From Rhizopus arrhizus (lineage: Eukaryota; Mucoromycota; Mucoromycetes; Mucorales; Rhizopodaceae), in the NCBI GenBank assembly GCA_024220505.1, contig JAKZZE010000004.1, forward strand, positions 1,178,001-1,242,000: a stretch of 64,000 nucleotides of DNA, in the 5' to 3' direction. The stretch's first letter is position 1, and every line of letters begins with the position of its first letter. Made by a program: the position numbers and the translations under genes. The notes beneath the pieces are model-generated. The model had not been told where the DNA came from. It did no database searches and saw only the letters and a list, made by a program, of their open reading frames with translations. Positions 35,988 through 46,258 of the stretch are shown here, piece by piece.

Positions 35988-36995
35988 TTATAATGATCCA
36001 AAGCTAGAGCGAGAGGCAGGACGGTGATGCTCATAGTCATCAAGAGCCATGTCTTCAGCCATATCATTGTAATGACGAGCAGTCTTGGGTCGATCTTCCT
36101 TGACAGACAGAACTTCAGATACTGTCTCATCAGAGACCAAAGCTTGTGCTAACAGGTAGCGAGAGACAGAGACAGCAACAGGATAGCGTAAACGCTCTAA
36201 AGCCTTGCGAGAGCGGTCGTCATTAATGAGCGAGATGGCATGGCTACGCTCCTCAGCAGAAACAGAATCAAACTTGGGATCGGCAAGGTTGTCAGGATCA
36301 AGTGGATCGAAGGTGTCCAAGGTAGGGATCTTGGCCTTTTCCAACAAGGAGAGAAGAGCAGGCTTGTACTGCAGATGTACTAGCAGACCGACAACAGAGT
36401 GAGCAGGATAGCACACATCCAAGATGCGCCAGCTATCCACACCAAGACGAGAGAGACGACGACGAGCTTCGGTGTAGGTCATCCTACGAGAGCGAGGTAT
36501 GTAGACATACTCAAAGCCTTGTTCACCAGACACAGGCTGGAAACCACGAGCAGCGGCAGCACGACGACGGAGTTTGTTCTTTGCAGAACGAGAAACAACA
36601 GTGGCCCAAGAAGAGGCAGCAGTACCCAAGGAGGGCGAAGGAACGGACGCTTTAGCACCAGTAGGAGCAGCAGGAGAAGAGACGGCGGCAGTTGAACTTG
36701 GGGTGCTTGTAGGGACCCCGGCAGACTGTGCGGCCAGTTGGGCCCGCAAGGAAGCAATCTCATTGGCTTGAGACTGATTTGTTTCGGCAAGGCGAGCGTT
36801 CTCACCTCGCAAAGTTTCGAGCTCTAGCTTGAGCTGCTCTAAGGCAGAGAGACGAGCAGTGACAGCTTCTAGTGCGTGACTGAGACTTTGGACTGTGACT
36901 TCGTGGTCGGACGAACTGGGTCCAGCGGCGGCATTCAGGATTTTAGATCCTCTAGTATTTCTTGTTGAAGACATTTGGATGCAAACTTTGAGCAA
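35988..36995 (-). CDS. LINE L3 ORF1
   Basis: An intact 335-residue frame, about 97 percent alike to the L2 protein by eye. It has the same order: short N-terminus MSSTRNTRGSKI, a coiled-coil segment, a Ser/Pro/Ala linker, the RRRAAAARG basic patch and the conserved C-terminal region to SSFGSL. The stop TAA shares its last A with the ORF2 start. With the ORF2 of the same copy destroyed, this is one of two intact ORF1 genes that could in principle serve the intact L1 ORF2 in trans. Confidence 0.85.
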   Translation of the reverse strand: MLKVCIQMSSTRNTRGSKILNAAAGPSSSDHEVTVQSLSHALEAVTARLSALEQLKLELETLRGENARLAETNQSQANEIASLRAQLAAQSAGVPTSTPSSTAAVSSPAAPTGAKASVPSPSLGTAASSWATVVSRSAKNKLRRRAAAARGFQPVSGEQGFEYVYIPRSRRMTYTEARRRLSRLGVDSWRILDVCYPAHSVVGLLVHLQYKPALLSLLEKAKIPTLDTFDPLDPDNLADPKFDSVSAEERSHAISLINDDRSRKALERLRYPVAVSVSRYLLAQALVSDETVSEVLSVKEDRPKTARHYNDMAEDMALDDYEHHRPASRSSFGSL

Positions 36996-37100
36996 CGATT
37001 AAGCAACAAGTAATGTAGATATCAGAATAAGAGTTGGACCAAATAAAAGTATAGATCAAAAGGAGTCGATTGATGTAAAAATTGTTGATGGATGGATAGA

Positions 37101-37189
37101 TTTGACAGAGATATCGGCTTTCCAAAAAAGAGTCAAGTTTACCTTTTTAACCAAAAGCGAAAGAAAAGTGCGCGTTCTTAGTTTAGACG
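37101..37189 (-). other. spacer with empty P2 site and shared motif
   Basis: TTTGACAGAGATATCGGCTT and following bases repeat the 30470 spacer without the P2 insertion. It ends with the inverse of CGTCTAAACTAAGAACGC at 37172-37189. No gene. Confidence 0.7.
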
Positions 37190-37670
37190 AAAGTTTTTAT
37201 TTTTATTGGTCAAATATGCAGGCGACATATGTGTCATTAATTGCTTGACCACAGAACGAACTGGGAAAGCATACAAACTGTTAAGGGGGAAGGGAAGGGA
37301 GGGTAAGCAGGGCAATTATTTGGCTGAAGCGACAGACGAAGACTTGGAACAGAGAGAGAGAGACATGCTTCATTAAGCCCGAGGTGGGCATCCTTGCAAC
37401 GCTGATAATGCTGCTCACCAAACAGCACACAACGCAGACCGACCAGAACAGCAGCGGCGTCAAAACCCAGGGAGGAAAGAGAGAACAGAAAGGAATGCCA
37501 ACGGGGACACCGAAAGGGAGGGAAGGTGGACCAGATACCCAGCTGGCACGCAACGCAACACACAGGCGGGACACACCGAAAGCCAGAAACGACGCACGTT
37601 AAGGAAGTCATGTGACCGTGCGTGGAAGAGACGGTGCGAGGAAGGCAGGATTCGAACCTGCATGTCCAAA
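37190..37670 (-). mobile_element. SINE-like unit with tRNA-derived 5' part, cut by P3
   Basis: On the minus strand it begins at the P3 border with TTTGGACATGCAGGTTCGAA, a tRNA-like T-arm, followed by a GC-rich body of about 400 bp, and ends in an A-rich tail (CCAATAAAAATAAAAAC) directly against the motif that also abuts LINE 3' ends. A second copy at 16140-16563 lacks the tRNA-like part, as 5'-truncated retrocopies do. The rest of the tRNA-like head should lie beyond the P3-P6 array. Small open frames in the body are not convincing genes. Confidence 0.5.
37645..37661 (-). ncRNA. tRNA-like T-arm (Pol III B-box)
   Basis: Minus strand GCAGGTTCGAATCCTGC: a 5-bp stem GCAGG/CCTGC around the loop TTCGAAT, matching the Pol III B-box GGTTCGANTCC. 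CTTCCTCG follows as a possible acceptor strand, but there is no T-run terminator after it, so a SINE head fits better than a tRNA gene. Confidence 0.6.
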
Positions 37671-39368
37671 CACTGCAAATAATCGTGCAAACTCTGCACA
37701 TTGTTAATTTTTAGCAATATGCTTTTCTGTTTAACGATGCCAAAAGCTGTGATTGAATGGGTATTTATGCCGACGTCAATATCGGCACCCTTTAAGGACC
37801 TAAATGTCTGTCAATATATTCTGCGTCTCTGTATGGTGCCGATATTAACGAAAATGATGATCCATAGCTATAAGTAGATTTATACAGACCCAATTGTCGT
37901 TCTGCGAAGGCGTCTCTCTTGTTAGCTGCTTTACATAGTCTATTCTACGTTATAAATAATTTGGCAACCAATGATACTTTTTAAATCATTACTTTATTTG
38001 TCTTTTTACTCTTTATAAACCACTCATATTGCCTTATATACTTCTTTATGAACCACTCATATTGCCTTATATATTTCTTTATAAACCACTTATATTGCTT
38101 TATATACTTCTTTATCGACCATTCATATTGCAATAAATTTTGCTTTATATATACAAAAAAATAGGGATTTTGTTTATAAAAAATAGCTTTTTTTTATTTG
38201 AATAAAATAATAATAACAATACATAGTATTTCTTTGCTTGTAGCATTTTAGCAGTGTGCTTGACTTACCTAATGTCACCAGAATAGCAGCATCTAATCTA
38301 AAAATACATCAACTAGTCTCGTGGAACTCAAAAAGTTCTCAAAAGAAAAAAAAAAAAAAAAGCCAAGCTCAAGGATTCAAAGACACAAGGACTCAAAGGC
38401 ACAAGGACCTGGGTAATTAAAGCAAAAGAAGGAAATACATCAGTACTTAAGAACCAAAGTAAAAGCCAGGAAAGAAACAGAAAGAGGCCAAAGCAGAGCA
38501 ACATTCATCTACAATAGATGTTAAATATCGTGTATATATAATAAAAGCAATAGTACCTTTCTTTAGATAGACCATGGGAAAAAAACTAGCTAAGCGTATA
38601 CTCACAAGTAAAAAAAGCAGCAGACATCTATAATAATTATTAGCTATGAAGGATATGTAATAAAAGTAATAGTACCTTTCTTTAGATGGGCTAAGAGAAA
38701 AACCTTGCTAAGCTTTACCAACAAGTAAAAAAAAAGGAAGCAGAACGCATCTATAATAAATATTAGTTATGGAGTATATAGTAAAAGTAATAGTACCTTG
38801 CTTTAGACGAACCACGAGATAAAAGAAGAAAAAAAGACACCAGCCAAGCTTATACCAACAAGTAAAAGAAGAAGCAACTATAATCCTGGGAAAAAGACTT
38901 TATAAAGACAATTTAAACTATAAAGAAAGCAGCCAACACAACTTTACTAAAGTACAAGTACCATTAGAGCAATAATAGAGTATATATAATATTAAGAACT
39001 TACCTTTCAGAAAAGATTTTTTTTTAAAAAAAAAAGGAAAAAAAAAAGGGAAAAAAAAGTACTTTTTTTATAGCTTCATTTTACAAGTGTTACAATTATT
39101 CAGTATTAGTAAATTCTAATAACCATGAAAGCTCGTTTCAACTGCATTTTTTAACACAGTTCAGCTATTAAAATATTCAAAAAGCTTGTTTATATATTGT
39201 TAGACTTATTCTTTATTTAAATTTAACATCTTCAACCCTAATAGTGTTTTTTTTTTCTTTTTTTTTTAAAAAAAAAAAAAAAAAAAAGAGTACAAAATAA
39301 ACTGAAGAATATAAAAACAATGTAGCACATTCTTCTTTTTTCTTCTTCTTTATACTTTATTTTAAAAA
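37671..39368. other. P3 accessory-side leader
   Basis: Non-coding 1.7 kb. The outer 320 bp are unique to this copy. Then come 33-bp repeats (about 38020-38140) and intron-like modules on the minus strand (about 38510-38890), followed by A/T-runs up to the accessory start. Nothing credible as protein. Confidence 0.5.
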
Positions 39369-40645
39369 ATGTCTAGACGCGTCGCTACACCCATCAACGT
39401 TCCCAGCAATGCCCCAAAAAGGGCAAGAGTTTCTTCAAATATCGCTGGATCATCATCCACTGTTGTTCCTTCTTCCTCTTCTCTTTTCCCTGCTCCTGCT
39501 CCTGTTCCCGCTCCTGCTCCTGTTCCCGCTTCTGCTCCTGTTCCCGTTTCTGCTCCTGTGGCCGCTCCTGTTGCAACATTTGGTAGCCATACTGGTGCAG
39601 AGGCTATTGGAGCAGCCTCTAGTTTCACACCAGAGATGATGGCTGCCCAAATGCAGTTTTTTGCTCAAATGTGGCAACAGCAACAGCAGCAGCAGCAGCA
39701 GCAACATTCAGTTCAACAGCCACAGCAAGGGCAGCAGTATGTTTCTGTGGCTGAGATCAACAAGATCAAAAAGCAGTGTAGTGTAAGCTAAAAATTAAAG
39801 TATCAATTAGTAAATTCAATTTAGTAACTTTATTTCTTAATTTTTTCACTTACATTATAGGATCACATAGCTGATCACTACCGTGAATACTTGGTTGGCC
39901 GTGGCATCAAGTTTGATACGCTCAAGTCCATCACCGACAAGGCCAACAGAAAAGTAAAAAATCTGTTGCGCGATGAAGTCAGGAAGCACCAACGCTTCAA
40001 TTGCCTGACTGATTCGCAGATATTCACCATGATTAGAAGTAAGTTCTATTACATGGTGGATAAGGCAAATGGGAAAGCTGTGGCGACACCAACGTCAGCC
40101 TGCCGCAGCCGCGTAAATGCAGTAAGTACTTGATATTCAAAAAATCATAATATAAAATGCCTATAATACTTATATCAATACTTTATGATAGAAACTCCTT
40201 AACAGGAGGATTGCTTACAACGCCAACGCAGCAGCATACCACGCCCGGTTCCCATTTGCCGAAAAGATCTTGACGGTTGCTTGGACCTCTGATGAGGAGG
40301 ATGGCCCAGAAGATGAAGATGGCCGTACATTTATTGTCAAGCGGCCATCATTCAGAAGTGAAAGAGTAAGTATAACATATCAATAAACCTCTTTTTCTAA
40401 TATACCTTAATTGCCTACAGGTAGTGGAATTCCACAAAGAGCTGCAGAAAGGGCACAAAGACTTGTTAAAGAAAAAGGGGGCTCCACCAGCTATTAGAAG
40501 AAGAATAGAAAATGTTGAGGTGGAGTTCCCTTATAAGCTCGACCATGAGTATTACCCTTCCTGGGCTTTTTCTTCCCCTGCTCTTGGCTTTCCAACTTCT
40601 GTTTCTGGTTCTTCCTCCTTTGCCGCCGTCAACCCAATGCCATAG
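39369..40645 (+). CDS. type A accessory gene, four exons, intact (P3)
   Basis: Exons 39369-39782, 39861-40121, 40192-40365 and 40421-40645 give 357 residues with phase 0 introns of 55-78 nt. It starts MSRRVATPINVPSNAPKRAR, followed by a Pro-Ala-Val repeat, a Gln run (about residues 100-115) and KIKKQCS. Core exons 2 and 3 have the same lengths as in P1, P2 and P6 (261 and 174 nt). Visible signatures are LLRDEVRKHQRF, CRSRVNA, HARFPF, WTSDEEDGPEDEDGRTF and YPSWAFSS. The family is unknown to me. The acidic SDEEDGPEDE block flanked by basic patches is reminiscent of a chromatin or DNA-associated protein, which is a guess. Confidence 0.85.
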
Positions 40646-40833
40646 GCATCCACTTTTTTTTTTTCCTTTCCTTTTTGTTCCTTGTTTTGTTGTCGTTTTT
40701 CAAATTGAATAAACATTTGTTAAAAAAAAAAGCTAGTCTATTGAATGATTCTTTAGTAAAATATGTAATAAAATAAAAATAATAATAATAATATCGATAG
40801 ATAAATGAATGATTTAATGGTTTTGCATATTTG

Positions 40834-43702
40834 TTACATATAAATTTTTCTTGGAAGAGAGAGAGTGAGGATGTGGTTATCGATGTATGATTTGACAGCA
40901 ACAGGGTTATAAATTCGATGAATTGGAAGTATGCTAAGTCTTGACACTGGTTCATATTGATTCTTCCACACTTGGATGCCAGTACCATCGAAGGTGGGGA
41001 AATGCTGGGTCGCATGGCTGTACCAATTGACAAATGCAAAGTAATGAGTCATATTGTTAAATGAATGTGTGAAAAGATATGATATTTGACCAATGCGCAG
41101 TTGATTGTCGACAATGGCCTGAATGAATGATGAAGGTGATGATGAAAAGGAATTGTTAATTGCTGGCTGATAAAGTTGTCCAAGCAAAGTGATATTTTTA
41201 AATGAATGTATAGTAGTATCGATGTATGTATTAGTTGCATAGGTGTAGATATAATAGGCTTTTAAAGCTTCATAATGTTCATGGCATATAAGGTGTGTTT
41301 TTTTGTTGTATTTTAAAGGATAGGAGGTTGGTGGCAGAGGCTCACTACCAGTAATCGTCGAATTGAATAAACTAGGCCCGTCTATGAAACGAGAGTAGTC
41401 AAATGGCGTTAAACCACTCTCATCACTCGTAACCTCGCCTATCTTTTCTATAGATTTCACTAATAGGAGCATGTCATTGTTGGTTGTGTTAATGAATGAA
41501 TGTAATGAGTGTATGAGGTCTTGTGTATGAACATTTTGGATAAACATAATTGCATAGGTTGTTTCGAAGCCTGTCTTAAAATTAATGTTTATATTTTTTA
41601 TGTTACCATTAAGGCGTTCGAAACCATAAAGCCAAAAGGCATAAGAAGGACCAAAGTCCAAAAAGCATTCCTTGAGATGCATATGCATGTGCATGTTTGG
41701 TGTTGCCATAGAGTTTCCATATAGTCGAACACAAGTCTTGCCAAAATTTTTAAAGAGTGAATGGGCTATGTCTATGTCTTCATTTGTAACAAGGGGCCCA
41801 GTGACCAATTTCACCGCTTCAACGTACAGCATCCAATTGTCAAAGTGCTCTCTTGCCAGTTTCTGTTTCAAGAGAAATGGCGACAGCACAACGCACCACG
41901 TTCTCCACTCGTCTGATTTCATGTTACTGAAACAACTTTCAATCTTGGCTTTTTTTTTTAAAAAAAAAATAATTGTTAGCTTGAACATGAATTAAAGTTT
42001 TTTATATTTGTTACATACATCTAGATATCTTGCAGTATTGAGAAGGAATGATAACTGAGCTAGATTCATCAGCCATTGCCTTGAAATCATTTACAGTGAG
42101 CAAACCACGGCCTTCCCAAACTTCAATCATTCTTTTTGGTGTACCAAGAAACAAGTTGTGCATTGGATCCACAGCTGTCAATCTCACCACATCAAAATAA
42201 CAAAGTCTATGGAGCTCACTCCATTTACTCCCCGTGCTCGTCTGTAAGGCTCTTTGCTGAGTGATGTGAGTTGCATTCAGCCAGTCAAATGCTTCTTGTC
42301 TTTGTTGAATACTGTCCCTCATTATCCAGTGTTCATCATCAAAGTTGGAAAAATCAGGCTTGGATGAATTCACACCAGTACTGATTCTAGGAAAGACAGT
42401 TGAGCATTTGTTACAAGCCTTATGAGCTGACTGCCCCATAAACCCGGCTACTTTACGCGCTGCAGGTATGTCGCAATTGACTGACATTAAAGCAACACGA
42501 ACAAGCATACCATTTGGGCATTGATAGGTGGGTATAACCACACCATCGTACAGGACAATCAACTCATCCACCATTGGCCGCAAGAAGTTTTGAATTTGGT
42601 CATCCGTGGGCTCGCCAGGACCAGGAATCATACCAACAAGAATAACGTTGGAAGTCTTCATCCTTGAACTTCTTGGGAGATTGTTGATAGTGAGGTACAC
42701 ACCACCACAAGAATAGTGCATACCGTCACTAGGCTGAAACCAGTCCACATTCAACGACACCATCAACGACCTTTCTTTGTTGACAAATGGCTGAGCATTT
42801 GAGTCGGCAAGCTGACTCCAAACTCTACCATCATAGATGTCGTAAAGAACATCCTCTTCCACCGATCTACTTCTCCACTGCTCAATTTGGAACTCGAAGG
42901 CAGGACGAGCAAAAAACTTCTTCAACGTTTCCAAAATTGAGTTGTAAGGGTACTCAAGAGCAGGCTTGACGGTGCTTCCAACAAAAAGAGGATTACCACA
43001 TGGTTGTTCTTGGCGGTGAGGGTTGTTTGCAAACCTGACATAAGAGCATTGTCGGGCATGCAAACTTCCCGTGGTGTAAACGCTTCTGCAAAGGGAACAG
43101 ACAAGAAAACGAGAAACACCACTGCTGGCAGACGAGTAGTTGACCATGACACGAGCCGTGGAGATCTTTGTTGGTATCTCCATGTCATGGCCAAGAGCAC
43201 GAACAAAGAAAGAGAGAAAGGCCAACAATTCTTCACCAGCTTGTACAGAGAGGTACTTTGCTTGAAAAAGAACCACGTAGAGCACCAAAAGATGCTTGAG
43301 CTGTTCTTCGTGGCTCAATTCCTCCTCTCCATCAACATTCATGTGGTCTAACAAATTGTAAAATACAGTTCAATAAATAAATCCTTTCTAATGTAAAATG
43401 CTTTGTCGACTGAAAATATACCTTCAAAGGTGGTATGCTCACTTTCGTTTTCAAGGACGGCTGTTGGTTGTTGCATGACTTCGGCTACTTGTCTTCTGGA
43501 CTCTATTTTTTTTTTTTTTTTTTTTTTTACATTAACACGAGTGCGTTTATACGAAAAAATAAAAACTATAACCTCTTCCTCTGAATCTGTCCAGACGCTT
43601 ATGAGTAAGAACAGTTCTCTTTGCAAGTCTTCTAAATCCACCGGGATGCATGCTGCATTCGGTACAAGTGCAAGCGATTTTAATGTTGTTGATGTTGTTC
43701 AT
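40834..43702 (-). CDS. Plavaka-like transposase, four exons, complete (P3)
   Basis: Exons 43702-43573, 43502-43422, 43347-42019 and 41948-40834 join in phase 1 and give 884 residues without interruption. A zinc-type motif (CTCTECSMH, H at 34) opens the protein. Cys pairs near 155 (LVCSLC) and 360 (ACNKC) may bind zinc. Candidate catalytic residues are Asp in SLNVDWFQPS (about 273), Asp in VDPMHNLFLGT (about 468) and Glu in YGFERLNG (about 624). The C-terminal block WYSHATQHFPTFDGTGIQVW and LPRKIYM is conserved in all type A copies. The enzyme would excise and insert CACTG-ended elements. It converges on the accessory gene 188 bp away. The triad is assigned by family resemblance. Confidence 0.88.
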
Positions 43703-45019
43703 TTTGAAGAATTTAGTATTTTGTAAAGAAATAAAGAAGGAAAAAAAAAATGCGCCTGATAAAAAACGAGTAGTAAATTTGCAAAAACAGTCGGTGCTTA
43801 AACAATGAAATAAGGCAGTAAAACAACTTCTTTTTTTTTTCCCTTGTTTTGTTTCATGGAATACTCTAGATGCCAAAGGCACAAAACAAAAAAAAAGGAA
43901 AGCTCAAGCACTGGTCAAATGTAAGCTTATAAAAAAGTAATAACAACCAAGTCTAATGTCGGTTTCTTTTTTTTTTTTTTTTTACATTAGGAATTCCTAA
44001 TGGGACACATTCGGATGACGAACATGAGCCACATGAGCAAAGTTGTTCGTTTTAACACGATAAAACTATAAGAATATCAAACTTATATTGTTGCTTGTTG
44101 TTGAAAAGCCCTTTTTGATAAAGGAAGTTGGCAATGTTAACATCTCTAATGGCTAATGGCTAATGGCAAATTACACCCATGTGCAAACATAAAGTAAGTA
44201 ATGAACTAATATAAGCTTAAAAACATATATTCTATTATGTTATCTGTCATAAAAAATAATAAAGCACTTTATTTACTTGAAAAACAAAAAACTGTGCATG
44301 TATCTATTAATTATCATTGCCTTGTAACAAGATGTTAACAAAGCTTCTTTTTTTTTTATTCTTTTTAGAATATACACGTATTCTTTTGTTATAATGTAAA
44401 AGCATTTGTATTTTTATAAAACATGTTTACTGTTAGGTTATTGTTTTCATTTGAATAAGTAACATTTTATTGCTATGCTCTTTTTTTTTTTTTTTTTTTT
44501 TTTTCACTAGGTCTTTTTTTTTTAACTTTGTCTTTTTTTTTTACTTTTAATTTTTCAGCTTCTTTTTTTTTCCCAAACGCAACTATTTTGTTACATTCTG
44601 TTACACGTTTCTAATGAGCTAAGCTAAAAAGCACAGACTGCCTTCCTAATATGTATTCTTCTGATCAAAATAATCACAATGTGTTTTTGTTTTCCGCATT
44701 TTGCCCTCAAAAATAAAAAAAAGAAGATATCGGTCTTTCAACGATAGAGGAGAACAAGCTTTCCAAAAAAAGATCATCTGTAAAAAAAAAGACATTTTTT
44801 TAAAACGTGAATAACTTTATGAATATTTACCTTACAATGAAAAAAATAACATTACTTAATTTCTTTATTTTTTTCGCATCTAAATCATTTTTCATATTTC
44901 GAAAATGACCAATACAGCAAGATATATTGTTTTTTTAAAAAAAAACTTTAAAATCTGTGGACCTATGACTGTCACCGATATCAGAATTCTACGTCAAAGG
45001 CGCAACATTATTTGCAGTG
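43703..45019. other. P3 transposase-side leader
   Basis: Non-coding 1.3 kb with the perfect palindrome CATTAGGAATTCCTAATG at 43985-44002 (283 bp upstream of the transposase ATG) and the T-run array with CACTAGGTC and AACTTTGTC words at 44480-44560. The outer 90 bp are copy-specific. Confidence 0.55.
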
Positions 45020-45021
45020 AA

Positions 45022-46258
45022 CACTGCACATAATTGTTATTTACAAAGTATGATAGCCCTCAGATATACCTCAGTTAATCGGGATTTATCATATTTAATG
45101 CAGCGTTATTGCAGTATGCCAAGTTGAACCAGTTTACGTTGAATGTTAACTATTTCAGTGCGATAACCAAGTATCACTGTTTGGCAACGCGCCGCTTCAT
45201 TATTCTTTTAACGATGAAACACAAGCATGATGCCTTTCTATTGGACCTTACATGCTTGCGTTTCTCTTTAATACCACTTCTTTATTGGCTTGTTACCTTT
45301 TCCTAATGCTTCCTTATTCGTCTGTTGCTCTTTAACAATGCTTCCTTATTGGCTTATTATGGCTATATTTAGCTTTGGATGATTTATATTGGGAAATAAA
45401 ATAGGCTTAAAACACGGTATTATTGGTCAAAAATGTAGTTTTATTCATTTATTTTTGGGCATTATTGCCATATTGATTATATATTATTGGTTCATTCCAG
45501 TATTACAAAAGGGTAGGGGAAGGAGGGAAAGCGAGCAGGGGATCCATGGAAACGATTAAATATAAAAATTTAAACGGTAGATGCAAAAAAAAAGGAAAAT
45601 ACACTTACCTTGACCATAGAAGCAGCAAACAAAAGAGCGTAGTAAATAAAACCCATAAAGAAAAGCGCGCCAGTAGTAAAAAGGATCCAAAGCTATAGGA
45701 GGTTATAGACAACATGGAACAACAGAAGCCAAAGCATCTAAAATTGTATAAAATAAAATATTAATAAAAGTAAACCATGATATACTTGATTTATTTACCT
45801 TAAAGCTCTTTTACTAACAAAACAGGATGCCAAGACATCCATAAAGCTTCAGCCACGAACTAAAGGAATCTAATTTTACTTTTAATAAAGATTACTGAAA
45901 GATATGAATGTATTTACCTTTTGAGCAGATATACAAACTAAAGGAACTACAGCAGCCATGGATACATGTATGAATGTCTACTACAGCATGTTAGAACTAA
46001 AGTTTTCTTTTTTTCTTTTTCTTTTTCTTTTTTTTTTTTTTACTTACCTTGCGATAACCGGAGCGATGTTGAAAAAGGAAATTGCTGAACAGAAAGAAAA
46101 AAAAAGGAACAAAATTTCGAAAAGGAAATCTTTTTATACTTTTTTTTTTTTTGGTTATACTAAGACTGAGTTTCATTGTAAACTCGATGATATTTAAGAA
46201 AGATTCAATTTTGATGCCAAGCTCACTTATCTTTATTTCAAATTACCCTTATAACAAT
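45022..46258. other. P4a accessory-side leader
   Basis: Non-coding on this strand. It contains repeated words (ATGCTTCCTTATT, three times around 45306-45350). On the minus strand there are four spaced donor-like sites (AAG followed by GTAAAT or GTAAGT) near 45608, 45798, 45916 and 46045. A small frame at 45109-45306 recurs in P4b and P5 only because the DNA is repeated. Confidence 0.45.

Larger units (their letters stand above)
30700..35988 (-). pseudogene. LINE L3 ORF2, nonsense and insertion
   Basis: Reads from ATG at 35988 (MMSSNTCHYSAS) through the endonuclease to MHSYRR, then TGA at 34038-34036 at the same codon as in L2. The frame continues through FLDIKSAYD to SPHLYSI, where T4 enters at a TA, and resumes at 32158 with YVNTLPALL, YADD and the Cys/His motif. 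Near 30845 a small deletion after HPDIEYNS moves the end into another frame, so the annotated end at 30700 is a read-through into former 3' UTR. Three separate lesions make it non-functional. Confidence 0.88.
30549..37100 (-). mobile_element. LINE retrotransposon L3, split by T4
   Basis: Third LINE copy, with 5' UTR (about 36996-37100), ORF1, ORF2 and 3' tail, interrupted by T4 at 32159-33792 inside the reverse transcriptase. The part from about 31850 down to 31250 differs from L1 and L2 by many amino-acid changes while the 5' half is near-identical, so the copy looks mosaic. Confidence 0.9.
37671..45019 (-). mobile_element. Plavaka-like DNA transposon P3 (type A), apparently complete
   Basis: A 7349-bp element with CACTGCAAATAAT ends. 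Both its genes are open with consistent splice sites, making it the best candidate for an autonomous copy in the window. It is inserted in the SINE-like unit after CATGTCCAAA. Its right end is 2 bp (AA) from P4a. Confidence 0.9.

Noticed and set aside
37645..37661. bona fide tRNA gene
   Set aside because: Only the T-arm is in the window, no T-run terminator follows, and a related copy is truncated like a SINE.
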